37,658 nt of DNA from Chloroflexota bacterium (GTDB lineage Bacteria > Chloroflexota > Chloroflexia > QHBQ01 > JADMIH01). Below the pieces are notes generated by a model. The model saw only the letters and a program-made list of their open reading frames with translations, searched no databases and was not told where the DNA came from. The stretch is from positions 1-37,658 of the forward strand of contig JADMIH010000019.1 in the NCBI GenBank assembly GCA_015478675.1, written 5' to 3'. Position numbers and translations under genes: made by a program. Below are positions 23,260-31,137 of the stretch, one piece after another; positions within the stretch are counted from its first letter, which is position 1; the number at the start of each line of letters is the position of its first letter.

Positions 23260-24147
23260 CTAAGAGCCAGGGGCCAGGGGCTGCTCCCTCATCCCTAGTA
23301 CAGCTCCAAAGAGCCCGCACCGCCCCTCCTCGGCGCGATGCGAGAAGAACATATCGCTATTACAGGCTGTGCAGACCCTTTCTACAGAGATTCGCTCAGA
23401 CGTTACCCCTGCATCAATCAGGGCGAGGCGTATTGCCTCCCATAGATTGAAATAGACGGAGCCTTGCACCGCCGTCAGGAGCGGTGTGGGGCCCTCCCAG
23501 GCACCGTAGAAGTTGGCTTCCACAGCATCTACCACATTCTGGCCGACAGCATAGCAGCAAGGGCCTATCCCCGGGCCGACAGCTACAACCAGATCAGAGG
23601 GTACGGTGCCAAAGCAGCGCGACATCTCACCAACCACATTAGCCGCTATGCGCCCAACGGTGCCCCTCCAGCCGGAGTGCGCCAGCCCTATCGCCTGCCG
23701 CAATGGGTCGTAAAAGAAGATAGGCGGGCAATCAGCAGAGAGCGCCAGCAGGTACAGCCCTCTCGCATCGGTAATCATCGCATCAGCGCCCTGGATGCTG
23801 GGCGACGCGACGCTCATCCCACGCCCCTCATCAGCAGGTCCCACGCGGGCCACCACCGTCTGATGTACTTGCTGGCAGCCCACCATCTTATCAAGCGAGA
23901 TGCCCAGTCGCTCGGCCAAGCTGCGCCTGTTCGCCAGCGCATCTGACTGGTCGGGAGGGTGCTCAGGACTACCCCGGCGTGCGCTCAGGTTCCAGTAAGC
24001 GCCCTCCGGCGAGCGTCGCGTCGAGATTGCGTGTACCAACTCCTGATAGGGGTCCAGCGCGGCTATCCTGTAGACACCTCGCTCCACAGGCAAAATGGTA
24101 GCAGTCAAAGCTTTATCCACGCGATCTAAGTTGATCAGCGAAGTCAT
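23260..24147 (-). CDS. Laccase-domain (YfiH/LACC1-type) protein
   Basis: This 295-residue protein matches the YfiH family (formerly 'polyphenol oxidase'), whose members act in purine nucleoside handling or wall precursor editing. The three metal ligands are visible: His in CQQVHQTVV, Cys in LLALSADCPPIFFYD and His in GLAHSGWRGTVG. VGPGIGPCCYAVG and a C-terminal CTACNSDMFFSHR complete the family marks. I use ATG 24147, overlapping the upstream gene by 35 bases. An earlier ATG at 24204 would overlap by 92. It precedes the CCA-enzyme gene by eight bases. The exact substrate is unknown. Confidence 0.9.
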   Translation of the reverse strand: MTSLINLDRVDKALTATILPVERGVYRIAALDPYQELVHAISTRRSPEGAYWNLSARRGSPEHPPDQSDALANRRSLAERLGISLDKMVGCQQVHQTVVARVGPADEGRGMSVASPSIQGADAMITDARGLYLLALSADCPPIFFYDPLRQAIGLAHSGWRGTVGRIAANVVGEMSRCFGTVPSDLVVAVGPGIGPCCYAVGQNVVDAVEANFYGAWEGPTPLLTAVQGSVYFNLWEAIRLALIDAGVTSERISVERVCTACNSDMFFSHRAEEGRCGLFGAVLGMREQPLAPGS

Positions 24148-24535
24148 CCTGTAAAGCCTCGCTCTCGCCGACGGGCGCTCCGGCGCCGCCTTCATCTCCC
24201 TCATAGTTACTAACGAACTGGTGATTTGTAAGCGATGGGAAGTATATCTCTATGCCATACTCCGAGGCGACCCCAAGGGGATCGCTCACCTCGGCCAGGA
24301 TGTCGTCAATGAGGGTGTCCATAGTCTCATCAGAGCCGGAGGCGTGGGTTCGCGCAAAGCCGGTGGCATACTCCTGCCAGATCAAGAGGGTGCCTATTAT
24401 CTGGTCCTCAAGATAGTGCAATTCTATCTTGCCTATATTTACGGCTTCACCATTCTCGTCCGGGTGGTCCCCGTCAAATATGGAGAGGGCCTCTGAGTAA
24501 GGCGTTCGCGCAATGCGCTTTAACTTAAGGTTCAT
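24113..24535 (-). CDS. Hypothetical acidic protein
   Basis: This 140-residue protein is not recognised. It begins MNLKLKRIARTPYSEALSIFDG with AAAGGAG four bases ahead of the ATG, a strong ribosome site. The middle resembles an alpha/beta domain (KIELHYLEDQIIGTLLIWQEY and MDTLIDDILAEVS), and the C-terminus is acidic and disordered (EGDEGGAGAPVGESE). It is the first gene of the minus-strand run with the laccase-domain and CCA-enzyme genes, overlapping the former. Confidence 0.75.
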   Translation of the reverse strand: MNLKLKRIARTPYSEALSIFDGDHPDENGEAVNIGKIELHYLEDQIIGTLLIWQEYATGFARTHASGSDETMDTLIDDILAEVSDPLGVASEYGIEIYFPSLTNHQFVSNYEGDEGGAGAPVGESEALQDDFADQLRSRG

Positions 24536-24579
24536 TTTGCTCCTTTGGATGGACGTGAAATAGGCTCGTATTGCGTAGT

Positions 24580-24656
24580 GTGAGGGACTATGAATATAGC
24601 TTCTCTAACCTCAACTCCGTACCTGCTCGTACCTGCTCGTACCTGCTCGTACCTGC
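24580..24656. repeat. Dispersed motif plus 10-mer tandem repeat
   Basis: GTGAGGGACTATGAATATAG at 24580-24599 is a near copy of the segment at 21210. It is followed by ACCTGCTCGT repeated three times plus ACCTGC (24621-24656). The arrangement, conserved motif then short tandem repeat, is the same as at 21210-21268. It lies between the acidic-protein gene and the 3' end of the membrane/synthase-like gene. Confidence 0.65.
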
Positions 24657-24707
24657 GCAAAACGCCATAGCGCTACTTATCACCTTTCATCTTCACCTTT
24701 CAGGCGT

Positions 24708-26345
24708 CTACTTCGCCTGGTCGCCTACAACACCCAGGATTATCTGGTCTATGACCTCTTCTACCGGAGCCTTGTCATCAGTGAAGACGAGCGCGCCTGG
24801 GGTGGGCTTTACCTCCCTTATGTTGCCTCTCTGCAAGCTGGCGTCGAATACTTGCTTTAGCAGCGGCTGGTCCACCCGAGCGGCGTTCTCAGCGAAGTTG
24901 CTTAGCTGCGTCGGCTTATTAGTGCCCACTACCATGCTGTTGCCCAGGGTGGGCACATCAATCACATAAACGCTTGGGTAAACTTGCAGCATTGTATTGG
25001 CGAGGGCGTCCACTAATCGCGTATCGGTGGCTGTGCGCCCCGCGTTGATCATCGCCACGCCGTCAGGTGTGAGGCGGTCGCGCACCTCTTGGAAGAACTC
25101 TTTGGTGGTGAGTTGAAAGGGTATATAGGGCTGGCGGTAAGCGTCTATGCCGATAATGGTCCACTGCTTATTCTTGCCGTCGGTTTGCAAATAAGCGCGC
25201 CCGTCCTGCTCATGTGTGGTGACGTTTTTCAATGCAGAGAGGCCGAAGTAGCGATTCCCCACATCCACTATCTCAGGGTCTATTTCCACGCCATCCACAG
25301 GTAGAGGCCCATACGCGGCGGTAAACTCGCGCGCCGCCGTGCCAGCCGCCGAGCCTATCATCGCCATGCTTTTCACAGCAGAGGGTAGAAAGTTCTTGTT
25401 GAAATAAGGAGCTACGAGCCAGTAGTCCCACGGGCCGCCCGTCAACACGCTATTGGGGTTGTAAATCGAGTGTATCGCATGCCCTTCATTGAGCATCAGC
25501 GATACCTGATCGCCCTGCTTCACCACCTGTATATAGTTGTAAGCCGACTCTTTCTCGAAGATGAGCTGGCCCATAGCGGGGGGCTTGACGAAGCCGCGCG
25601 GTGCGAAGAATGCCAACGCAAGTACCACAGCAAGCAAGCCAAGATAAAGCACGGCGGGCCGGGTAATCTGGGCGACAAGCAAACCCACTATCGAGAATAC
25701 AAGAAGTACAACAGATGCTGTGTAGAGAGTAGCAGCGGTGCCGATATAGGGTATCAGGAAGAAGACCGGGATAAAGGTGCCAAGTATGCTGCCGAGTGTA
25801 GAAAGGGCCGACACCGCGCCCGCTGTGCCCCCGGCGGAGCTAACGTCCGAGCTACGCAAACGTATAGCGAAGGGTGACACGAAGCCGAGCAAGACGAGTG
25901 GCACCGAAAATAGAATGATCACGCCGATCAGCGAGCCGTAAAATATCCCCACTGAGACTTCTGCGAAGCCCGTGAGCGACCAGCTTAGTATAGGCTTTGA
26001 AAGAAGAGGAATAAGGCCCACAGCGAAGCCTGCCACAGCGGTAATGCCGTAAAGCACAGATGCCCTGGGAAAGCGGTCGGCGAGGCGGCCACCCAGCCAG
26101 TAGCCGAGAGTAAGGTATATCATCACAAGGCCAATCAGGTTGGCCCAGATGAACAAGGAAGTGCCAAAATATGGGGCCAGCAGGCGGGAGGCCGACATCT
26201 CGACGGTCATCACTACCGCGCCGCCCGTAAAGACAAGCGCCAGCAAGAGGAGCCGAGCAGCGCGTGTGCGCTCGATAACGCCCGCGATGGGCACAGCCTG
26301 CGAGACTCCAGAGGATTGATTTTCAGCAGTAGTAGCCAAGTTCAT
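24708..26345 (-). CDS. Membrane protein fused to a spermidine-synthase-like domain
   Basis: This 545-residue protein joins an N-terminal multi-helix membrane domain (about residues 30-280) with a C-terminal Rossmann domain of the spermidine synthase/aminopropyltransferase type (about 290-545). The synthase part shows IQVVKQGDQVSLMLNEGHAI, AMIGSAAGTAAREF (nucleotide loop, normally GGGxG but here GSAAGT), VDGVEIDPEIVDVG and GIDAYRQPYIPFQL. The usual catalytic DxxxP is IDAYRQP. The product may not be spermidine; such fusions are widespread and uncharacterised. ATG 26345 is the second start; the first at 26402 would precede the likely promoter. A palindrome overlaps its -10 box. Confidence 0.85.
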   Translation of the reverse strand: MNLATTAENQSSGVSQAVPIAGVIERTRAARLLLLALVFTGGAVVMTVEMSASRLLAPYFGTSLFIWANLIGLVMIYLTLGYWLGGRLADRFPRASVLYGITAVAGFAVGLIPLLSKPILSWSLTGFAEVSVGIFYGSLIGVIILFSVPLVLLGFVSPFAIRLRSSDVSSAGGTAGAVSALSTLGSILGTFIPVFFLIPYIGTAATLYTASVVLLVFSIVGLLVAQITRPAVLYLGLLAVVLALAFFAPRGFVKPPAMGQLIFEKESAYNYIQVVKQGDQVSLMLNEGHAIHSIYNPNSVLTGGPWDYWLVAPYFNKNFLPSAVKSMAMIGSAAGTAAREFTAAYGPLPVDGVEIDPEIVDVGNRYFGLSALKNVTTHEQDGRAYLQTDGKNKQWTIIGIDAYRQPYIPFQLTTKEFFQEVRDRLTPDGVAMINAGRTATDTRLVDALANTMLQVYPSVYVIDVPTLGNSMVVGTNKPTQLSNFAENAARVDQPLLKQVFDASLQRGNIREVKPTPGALVFTDDKAPVEEVIDQIILGVVGDQAK

Positions 26346-26354
26346 GCTCCATAA

Positions 26355-26418
26355 TATAATAAGCGGGCGCAACGCACCCCGCCCGCTTATTATACCTTGC
26401 ATGAGAGTTAGGCGGCAA
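26355..26418 (-). promoter_or_regulatory. Promoter and 15-bp palindrome of the membrane/synthase-like gene
   Basis: On the minus strand TTGCCG (26418-26413) and TATAAT (26394-26389) are spaced by 18 bp. A perfect inverted repeat, TATAATAAGCGGGCG (26355-26369) with CGCCCGCTTATTATA (26380-26394), overlaps the -10 box and the likely start. It could be an operator or a 5' mRNA hairpin just before the gene. Confidence 0.6.
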
Positions 26419-26466
26419 GCAACCCGGTAAGAGCACTCCTTTTCCTGAGAAAGGGAACTTAACCAT

Positions 26467-26510
26467 TATCAAAACAAAGAAGAGCACCTCCCCGCTTGCA
26501 GGGAGGTGCT
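26467..26510 (-). terminator. Intrinsic terminator of the SLH gene
   Basis: AGCACCTCCC (26483-26492) and GGGAGGTGCT (26501-26510) form a ten-base perfect stem. On the minus strand the stem is followed by CTTCTTTGTTTTG. It lies 83 bases after the SLH stop. A weaker stem, CCACTCC with GGAGTGG (26557-26582), is between them. Confidence 0.8.
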
Positions 26511-26592
26511 TGGCTAGGGTCTTGCCCTGCCAGACGGTAGATGCTATTGATAATACCCACTCCTGAAAGCTTCCCGGAGTGGAGCGGCTAGC

Positions 26593-28113
26593 TTATCGGC
26601 TGGGGCCGCAGCAGCCCGGGAAGAAGGTGTTGGCATCTATCTTCGCAGTCTGAGCGCGAGTTGCGTTGTTATTCACCCTGAAGTAGGGCATATTTCCCGA
26701 ACCGCATGGCTCGCCTGGCCCACCACACGGGTAGCCGCTCATCACGCCACGAGACGCAAGCCTGTTTACATAAGCGTAGAAGGTGCTGGCCGGCGGCACA
26801 TCCTGGAATATCTGCGCGCCCGGATCGTTACTGTATCCGGCGGTATTGGAGACAATTTTGGAGATCTGCCCCCTGGTGGCGTTATTGCCCGGCCTGAAGT
26901 AGGGCAGGTTGCCTGGCGGCAGACACGGTTCACTAGTGCCCCCGCATGCGTAGCCACCCATGAAGCCCCGGCGCGACAGCCTGTTGACATACGGGAAGAA
27001 GGGGCTGCTGGGAGGCACGTCCTGGTAGATCTGCGAACCGGCAGTTTCGGTGAAGCCCGCCGAGTTGGAGACTATCTTAGAAAGCTGCCCGCGTGTAACG
27101 TTGTTGTTCGGCCTGAAGGTGGTGTCATTGTAGCCGCTGACGATCCCCCGGCAGGCAAGATAATAGATGTAGTCATAGCCGAAATCGCCCTGCTGCACAT
27201 CGCTGAATGCACCGCACAAAGACCTGTGCGGGCTGAAGAGGTCTGTATCGCCAACAGTAACGTTGCCGGTTGTAGGCACAGTCAAGTTCCACTGGAGGCC
27301 TGCGCCGGAGTCATGCAGGGTGTCACTGATGATGGTGTTGTCGAAGCCTGCCCCTGGCCCTGTCGTATCGCCTATGCGGTCCCAGATAGTGCCATAGTAG
27401 GACTCCATATAGGCATTGGCGGGCGTGGTAGGCACAAACTGCTGGTAGAGGACGGTGCCATTGGTGCGAGTAAAGTAATCGCCGACGCCGCCCGTTGAAG
27501 GATCGTAATAGCCAAAACCTGAGTCGCTGCCCGCAGTATACAGGTCCGCCGCGTGGAAGAGTGTGGCAGTAAGAGGCTGTGTGCCGCCCACCTGAGAAAG
27601 GGAGAACTGGAGCGCAACAAACTCTGCGCCGTTCACGTAAGTAGCGCGCTGTGTGAGGCGCAATGGGGTGTTAGGCACACTGTTCACAGTGGTTATTACA
27701 TAGGGGTTTGAAGGCGTGCCAGCACCGCTCAATGTGTTGCTGACCGCCGTGTACTGATTCGTTGGACGGCCGGCAGGCACCTGACCTGGGCCGTAGACGG
27801 TGGTGGTGCCACCCACATTTACCCAGAGGTAAACGCCCTCTGCGTCCTGACCGAAGAACTGGTACTCACCTGGGTTGCGGTAGCGAATATTCATTCGCGT
27901 ATTGTCTTCAACAGTGATGGTAAGAGGAAAGCTGTTAATTGTCTGGTTGGCATTGGGCGAATCAGGCCGCTGAACGGGCAGAGGCTTAGCTTTTGAGGGT
28001 GATTGCGCCCATGCGCCCGCACCACTTGCAATGAGCAGCGCCACAACAGCCAGCATCCCCAGCAGCGCCGCGAAGACTGCCGGGGCCGTGCCTATCTCTG
28101 AACGAGTTTTCAT
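26593..28113 (-). CDS. Secreted protein with three C-terminal SLH motifs
   Basis: This 506-residue protein has a signal peptide (hydrophobic core at about 12-34, likely cleavage after AWA near residue 36) and an N-terminal beta-rich region without a recognised family. The C-terminal 200 residues hold three SLH repeats: FSDVQQGDFGYDYIYYLACRG, then QDVPPSSPFFPYVNRLSRRG, then QDVPPASTFYAYVNRLASRG. The first repeat carries RPNNNVTRGQLSKIV and the second RPGNNATRGQISKIV; the third degenerates to RVNNNATRAQTAKID. SLH repeats usually bind wall polymers, anchoring the protein at the surface. The Cys-x6-Cys inserts YACGGTSEPC and YPCGGPGEPC in repeats 2 and 3 suggest disulfides. AAAGGAG lies eight bases upstream of the ATG. 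Confidence 0.88.
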   Translation of the reverse strand: MKTRSEIGTAPAVFAALLGMLAVVALLIASGAGAWAQSPSKAKPLPVQRPDSPNANQTINSFPLTITVEDNTRMNIRYRNPGEYQFFGQDAEGVYLWVNVGGTTTVYGPGQVPAGRPTNQYTAVSNTLSGAGTPSNPYVITTVNSVPNTPLRLTQRATYVNGAEFVALQFSLSQVGGTQPLTATLFHAADLYTAGSDSGFGYYDPSTGGVGDYFTRTNGTVLYQQFVPTTPANAYMESYYGTIWDRIGDTTGPGAGFDNTIISDTLHDSGAGLQWNLTVPTTGNVTVGDTDLFSPHRSLCGAFSDVQQGDFGYDYIYYLACRGIVSGYNDTTFRPNNNVTRGQLSKIVSNSAGFTETAGSQIYQDVPPSSPFFPYVNRLSRRGFMGGYACGGTSEPCLPPGNLPYFRPGNNATRGQISKIVSNTAGYSNDPGAQIFQDVPPASTFYAYVNRLASRGVMSGYPCGGPGEPCGSGNMPYFRVNNNATRAQTAKIDANTFFPGCCGPSR

Positions 28114-28290
28114 CTATGTTGCTCCTTTCTACTTGCAATTACTTGGTTCCAGCATCAACACTTTGCAGAAGCCATACGCGCTTGCGTCGCGCTCGGCCTT
28201 ACACTCGCATTGCAACCTTCAACGATCTGTAAATCGTCACTCGTTGAGTACACACTACAAGTTGGTGGCTTCGGTTGCCGGAGGCGCTCA
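28114..28290 (-). promoter_or_regulatory. Long structured 5' leader of the SLH gene
   Basis: The promoter at 28323-28295 gives a leader of about 175 bases. On the minus strand it can form TCAACGA/TCGTTGA, which competes with ACTC-aac-GAGT and with ACGAT-ttacag-ATCGT. Nearer the gene, CGCG-acgcaag-CGCG sits inside an outer GCC/GGC stem. I could not match it to a known riboswitch. Confidence 0.5.
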
Positions 28291-28294
28291 GGGT

Positions 28295-28323
28295 AATATA
28301 TAACGGTATGTAGATGCTGTCAA
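28295..28323 (-). promoter_or_regulatory. Promoter of the SLH gene
   Basis: On the minus strand a perfect TTGACA (28323-28318) is followed after 17 bp by TATATT (28300-28295). Transcription should begin near 28288. Confidence 0.75.
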
Positions 28324-28548
28324 TGAAGATGCCGCCCACGTACTCAAGCAGACATCTTCGCCACCCGCTTACTCCATTCTTATAGCACGTATAGAAGACC
28401 TGCGCATCAGTAAGAATACTTAGATAAGGATTAGATAACAACTCCTTCTAACCCTATTCTGGAACACTAAAAAGTGCTCAGAATAACTCATGACTCTACG
28501 GGCCACCAACTGGCAATGAAAATATGCCCTCAGCGGGCTATTTTCAGA

Positions 28549-28736
28549 AGAATAGGGGCGGAGGGGTATCCCCTCCCCTCGCCTGCCCTCACCCCCATTC
28601 CCACACATGGGAGAAGAGTTGTATCCTCTGGCACTCCCCAGCAATAAAGCCCCCTCTCCCCTTGTGGGAGAGGGGCATGGGGTGAGGGCGGGTGGCGGCG
28701 CACAGCTACTCCTTGAAGACTGCTCCACCCCAACTC
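28549..28736 (+). repeat. Dispersed hairpin repeat, copy B
   Basis: This 188-bp segment is the second copy of the element at 19753-19966, in the same orientation. The inner hairpin is CCCCTCTCCC (28651-28660) with GGGAGAGGGG (28666-28675), loop CTTGT as in copy A. The core AGAAGAG-TGTATCC and AATAAAGCCCCC segments match. Copy B lacks the 16-bp tandem units. It also lies in a divergent spacer (SLH gene and phosphofructokinase gene). No gene is seen in 28324-28955. Confidence 0.8.
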
Positions 28737-28851
28737 CTCTAAAAATGCGAAGGGTAGTAGTATAAAGGGGTGCTAAATCACTCGTATTTTCATTCGTAAT
28801 GGTGGCCCGCAGGGTCATGCCTTACTCTGAACTCTTACTCCGCCATTGGGC

Positions 28852-28881
28852 TTGCCCGGCATCGCCCGCCTATGGTATTAT
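28852..28881 (+). promoter_or_regulatory. Candidate promoter of the phosphofructokinase gene
   Basis: TTGCCC (28852-28857) and TATTAT (28876-28881) are spaced by 18 bp. Transcription would start near 28888, giving a 68-base leader containing the hairpins described next. Confidence 0.5.
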
Positions 28882-28893
28882 ATCCTGCCTCAC

Positions 28894-28948
28894 CACGAGA
28901 TGATTTACACTCGTGACGGGCCAAACTTTTTGTGCGTCACGAGAGAGG
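28894..28948 (+). promoter_or_regulatory. Mutually exclusive hairpins before the phosphofructokinase start
   Basis: CTCGTG (28910-28915) can pair with CACGAG upstream (28894-28899) or, as CTCGTGACG (28910-28918), with CGTCACGAG downstream (28935-28943). The second hairpin reaches into the presumed ribosome site GAGAGAGG (28941-28948). Only one can form at a time, the design of a translation switch. The ligand, if any, is unknown. Confidence 0.5.
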
Positions 28949-28955
28949 CTATTAG

Positions 28956-30233
28956 ATGAATCACAGCGTGGTAAGCCAACAGGATCAGTTAGGCAATGGT
29001 AAGCCGGCGACGCTCATAGTTGGGCAGTCAGGCGGGCCTACTGCGGTGATTAACTCTTCGCTGGTGGGAGTGTTGCGCGAGGCACGGGCGCAGGGCATCA
29101 GACGTGTCTATGGCATGCGATATGGAATCAAAGGTCTGCTTACAGGCGACCTCGTTGACCTGAGCAGTCTATCAGCCGAAGTGTTGCCTACTCTCCAGCA
29201 GACGCCGTCGGCAGCCCTGGGAGCGTGCAGGCACCACCTTACCGATGCCGACATCCCTCTCTGCCTGGCGACCCTTCAGGAGCATGGCGTTCAATACATG
29301 GTATACATCGGCGGTAATGACTCCGCAGACACCTCGCACCGCATCGCCCAGGCAGCGATGGAGGCGAATATAGACCTCAGGGTGATCGCGATCCCCAAGA
29401 CAATTGACAACGACTTGCCCGTCACGGATCACTGCCCCGGCTACGGCTCTGCGGCGCGCTATATAGCTATTGCTACTCTTGAAACCACCCTAGACACGAA
29501 AGCCATGCCTGATATATACCCGGTGAAGATACTCGAAACGATGGGGAGGCATGCTGGGTGGCTCACCGCAGCCGCCGCTCTTGCCCGCACAACAGGCTGG
29601 GATACCCCGCACCTCATCTACATCCCGGAGTGCCCCAAGGACCTGGAGGAGATAATGAACGAGGTCCAAGCTCTTTATCGCGAAAAGGGGCACGTAGTAA
29701 TTGCTATGTCGGAAAATGTCAGGTGCAAGGACGGAAGGCCTCTCACGGTGGCCGCGATGGAAGCGCTAAATAGCGGCCAGGACGGGGGCGGCCCCCGCAT
29801 AGAGCCGAGCTTTGTCGACTCGTTCGGTCACTCATATTACCGAGGCGTGGGAACAGGCGCGGTGTTGAGCCAGCTAATCACCAAGAGGCTGGATTTGCGG
29901 GCGCGCGTAGACCAGCCGGGGACTTTGCAGAGAATGTCGCAGGCTCATCAGAGCGAGGTAGACCTGATTGAGGCGGAAGAATGCGGGCGCGCCGCAGTAC
30001 GCGGGGCACTCTCCGGCACAACCGACCAGATGGTGATCCTCGAGCGCGCACAGTCGCCAACATACCGATGCACAATCGGCATGGAGCAGCTGGAAAAGAT
30101 TGCAAACGTAGAAAAGCGCATGCCTTCTGACATGATAGATAAAGATGCGAACTTTGTCACACAGGCTTTCCTCGACTACGCGCTGCCCTTGATCGGTGGC
30201 CCACTTCCTCAATATGTCGAGTTGCAAACGTGA
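28956..30233 (+). CDS. 6-phosphofructokinase, PPi-type
   Basis: This 425-residue enzyme phosphorylates fructose 6-phosphate to the 1,6-bisphosphate in glycolysis, probably using pyrophosphate. Two diagnostic positions point that way. The phosphoryl-donor loop reads GGNDS (residues 119-123), with an acidic residue where ATP enzymes have Gly. The catalytic loop reads PKTIDND (147-153), with Lys where ATP enzymes have Gly. The N-terminal VGQSGGPTAVIN and the substrate motif METMGRHAGW-like ILETMGRHAGWLT are present. PPi enzymes work reversibly. GAGAGAGG lies seven bases before the ATG. The next gene begins 42 bases later, and a shared transcript is likely. Confidence 0.92.
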   Translation: MNHSVVSQQDQLGNGKPATLIVGQSGGPTAVINSSLVGVLREARAQGIRRVYGMRYGIKGLLTGDLVDLSSLSAEVLPTLQQTPSAALGACRHHLTDADIPLCLATLQEHGVQYMVYIGGNDSADTSHRIAQAAMEANIDLRVIAIPKTIDNDLPVTDHCPGYGSAARYIAIATLETTLDTKAMPDIYPVKILETMGRHAGWLTAAAALARTTGWDTPHLIYIPECPKDLEEIMNEVQALYREKGHVVIAMSENVRCKDGRPLTVAAMEALNSGQDGGGPRIEPSFVDSFGHSYYRGVGTGAVLSQLITKRLDLRARVDQPGTLQRMSQAHQSEVDLIEAEECGRAAVRGALSGTTDQMVILERAQSPTYRCTIGMEQLEKIANVEKRMPSDMIDKDANFVTQAFLDYALPLIGGPLPQYVELQT

Positions 30234-30275
30234 AAGGTGAGGAGTATTGCTTAGCTATTGGGAGGCTCTACCAAT

Positions 30276-31124
30276 ATGGAGATCAAGAAGGTCGGCGTCG
30301 TTGGCGCTGGAACTATGGGCAACGGGATCGCGCAGGTATTCGCGACATCGGGTATAGACGTCAGGATGCGCGACGTGGGGCAGGCGCAGCTAGATAAGGG
30401 ATTGGCCGCTATCCAAAAAAGCCTCGGTAAGTTCGTGGAGAAAGGCAAGTTGTCAGCAGCTGCCTGCGAAGCTGCTCTACAGCGTATCACGGCCACCACC
30501 GAGCTTGCCGACCTTGCCGATTGCGAGCTCGTAGTAGAAGCGATCTTCGAGAACTTCGATGCCAAGGCCGCAGCATTCCGCGAGCTTGACGCACTGCTCA
30601 AGCCCGATGCTATACTGGCCTCTAACACCTCCTCAATTGACATCACGCGGCTGGCCGCAGTCACAGGTAGAGCTGATCGATTTATAGGTATGCACTTCTT
30701 CAATCCTGTGCCGCTCATGTCCCTGGTGGAGATCATACGCGGCCTGGCAACCGGCGATGAAACCTACTCGCAGGTGCGCGAGCTGGCGGTGCGCCTGGGC
30801 AAAACACCCGTCGAAGTAAAAGATTATCCCGGCTTCGTTTCCAACAGAGTGCTGATGCCGATGATCAACGAAGCAATCTTCGCGCTGTACGAAGGCGTAG
30901 CATCGAAGGAAGATATAGACACCGTGATGAAGCTGGGGATGAACCACCCCATGGGTCCGCTTACTCTGGCCGACTTCATTGGCCTCGATGTCTGCCTGGA
31001 TATACTCAAGGTGCTTTACGATGGCTTCAAAGACCCCAAGTACCGCCCCGCGCCGCTCCTGGTAAAGATGGTGCAGGCAGGCAGACTGGGCAGGAAGAGC
31101 GGCGAAGGCTTCTACAAGTACTAG
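30276..31124 (+). CDS. hbd: 3-hydroxybutyryl-CoA dehydrogenase
   Basis: This 282-residue enzyme interconverts 3-hydroxybutyryl-CoA and acetoacetyl-CoA with NAD(P), in fatty acid or butyrate-type metabolism. The length is exactly typical. The dinucleotide fold is [21 protein letters not shown], the active site is [17 protein letters not shown] with the catalytic His, and [18 protein letters not shown] carries the conserved Asn. The C-terminal domain ends [14 protein letters not shown] 30276 is chosen; a TTG at 30258 is in frame. GGGAGG lies ten bases ahead. The acyl-CoA dehydrogenase gene starts 13 bases downstream, so both act in the same pathway. Confidence 0.95.
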   Translation: MEIKKVGVVGAGTMGNGIAQVFATSGIDVRMRDVGQAQLDKGLAAIQKSLGKFVEKGKLSAAACEAALQRITATTELADLADCELVVEAIFENFDAKAAAFRELDALLKPDAILASNTSSIDITRLAAVTGRADRFIGMHFFNPVPLMSLVEIIRGLATGDETYSQVRELAVRLGKTPVEVKDYPGFVSNRVLMPMINEAIFALYEGVASKEDIDTVMKLGMNHPMGPLTLADFIGLDVCLDILKVLYDGFKDPKYRPAPLLVKMVQAGRLGRKSGEGFYKY

Positions 31125-31137
31125 AAGAGGTAAAACA

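Noticed and set aside
24621..24656. CRISPR-like short repeats
   Set aside because: Units are 10 bp and directly adjoining without spacers, so this is a tandem repeat, not a CRISPR array.
28150..28290. SAM or cyclic di-GMP riboswitch in the SLH leader
   Set aside because: A CCGGCAACC string recalls SAM riboswitches, but the other conserved parts are missing.
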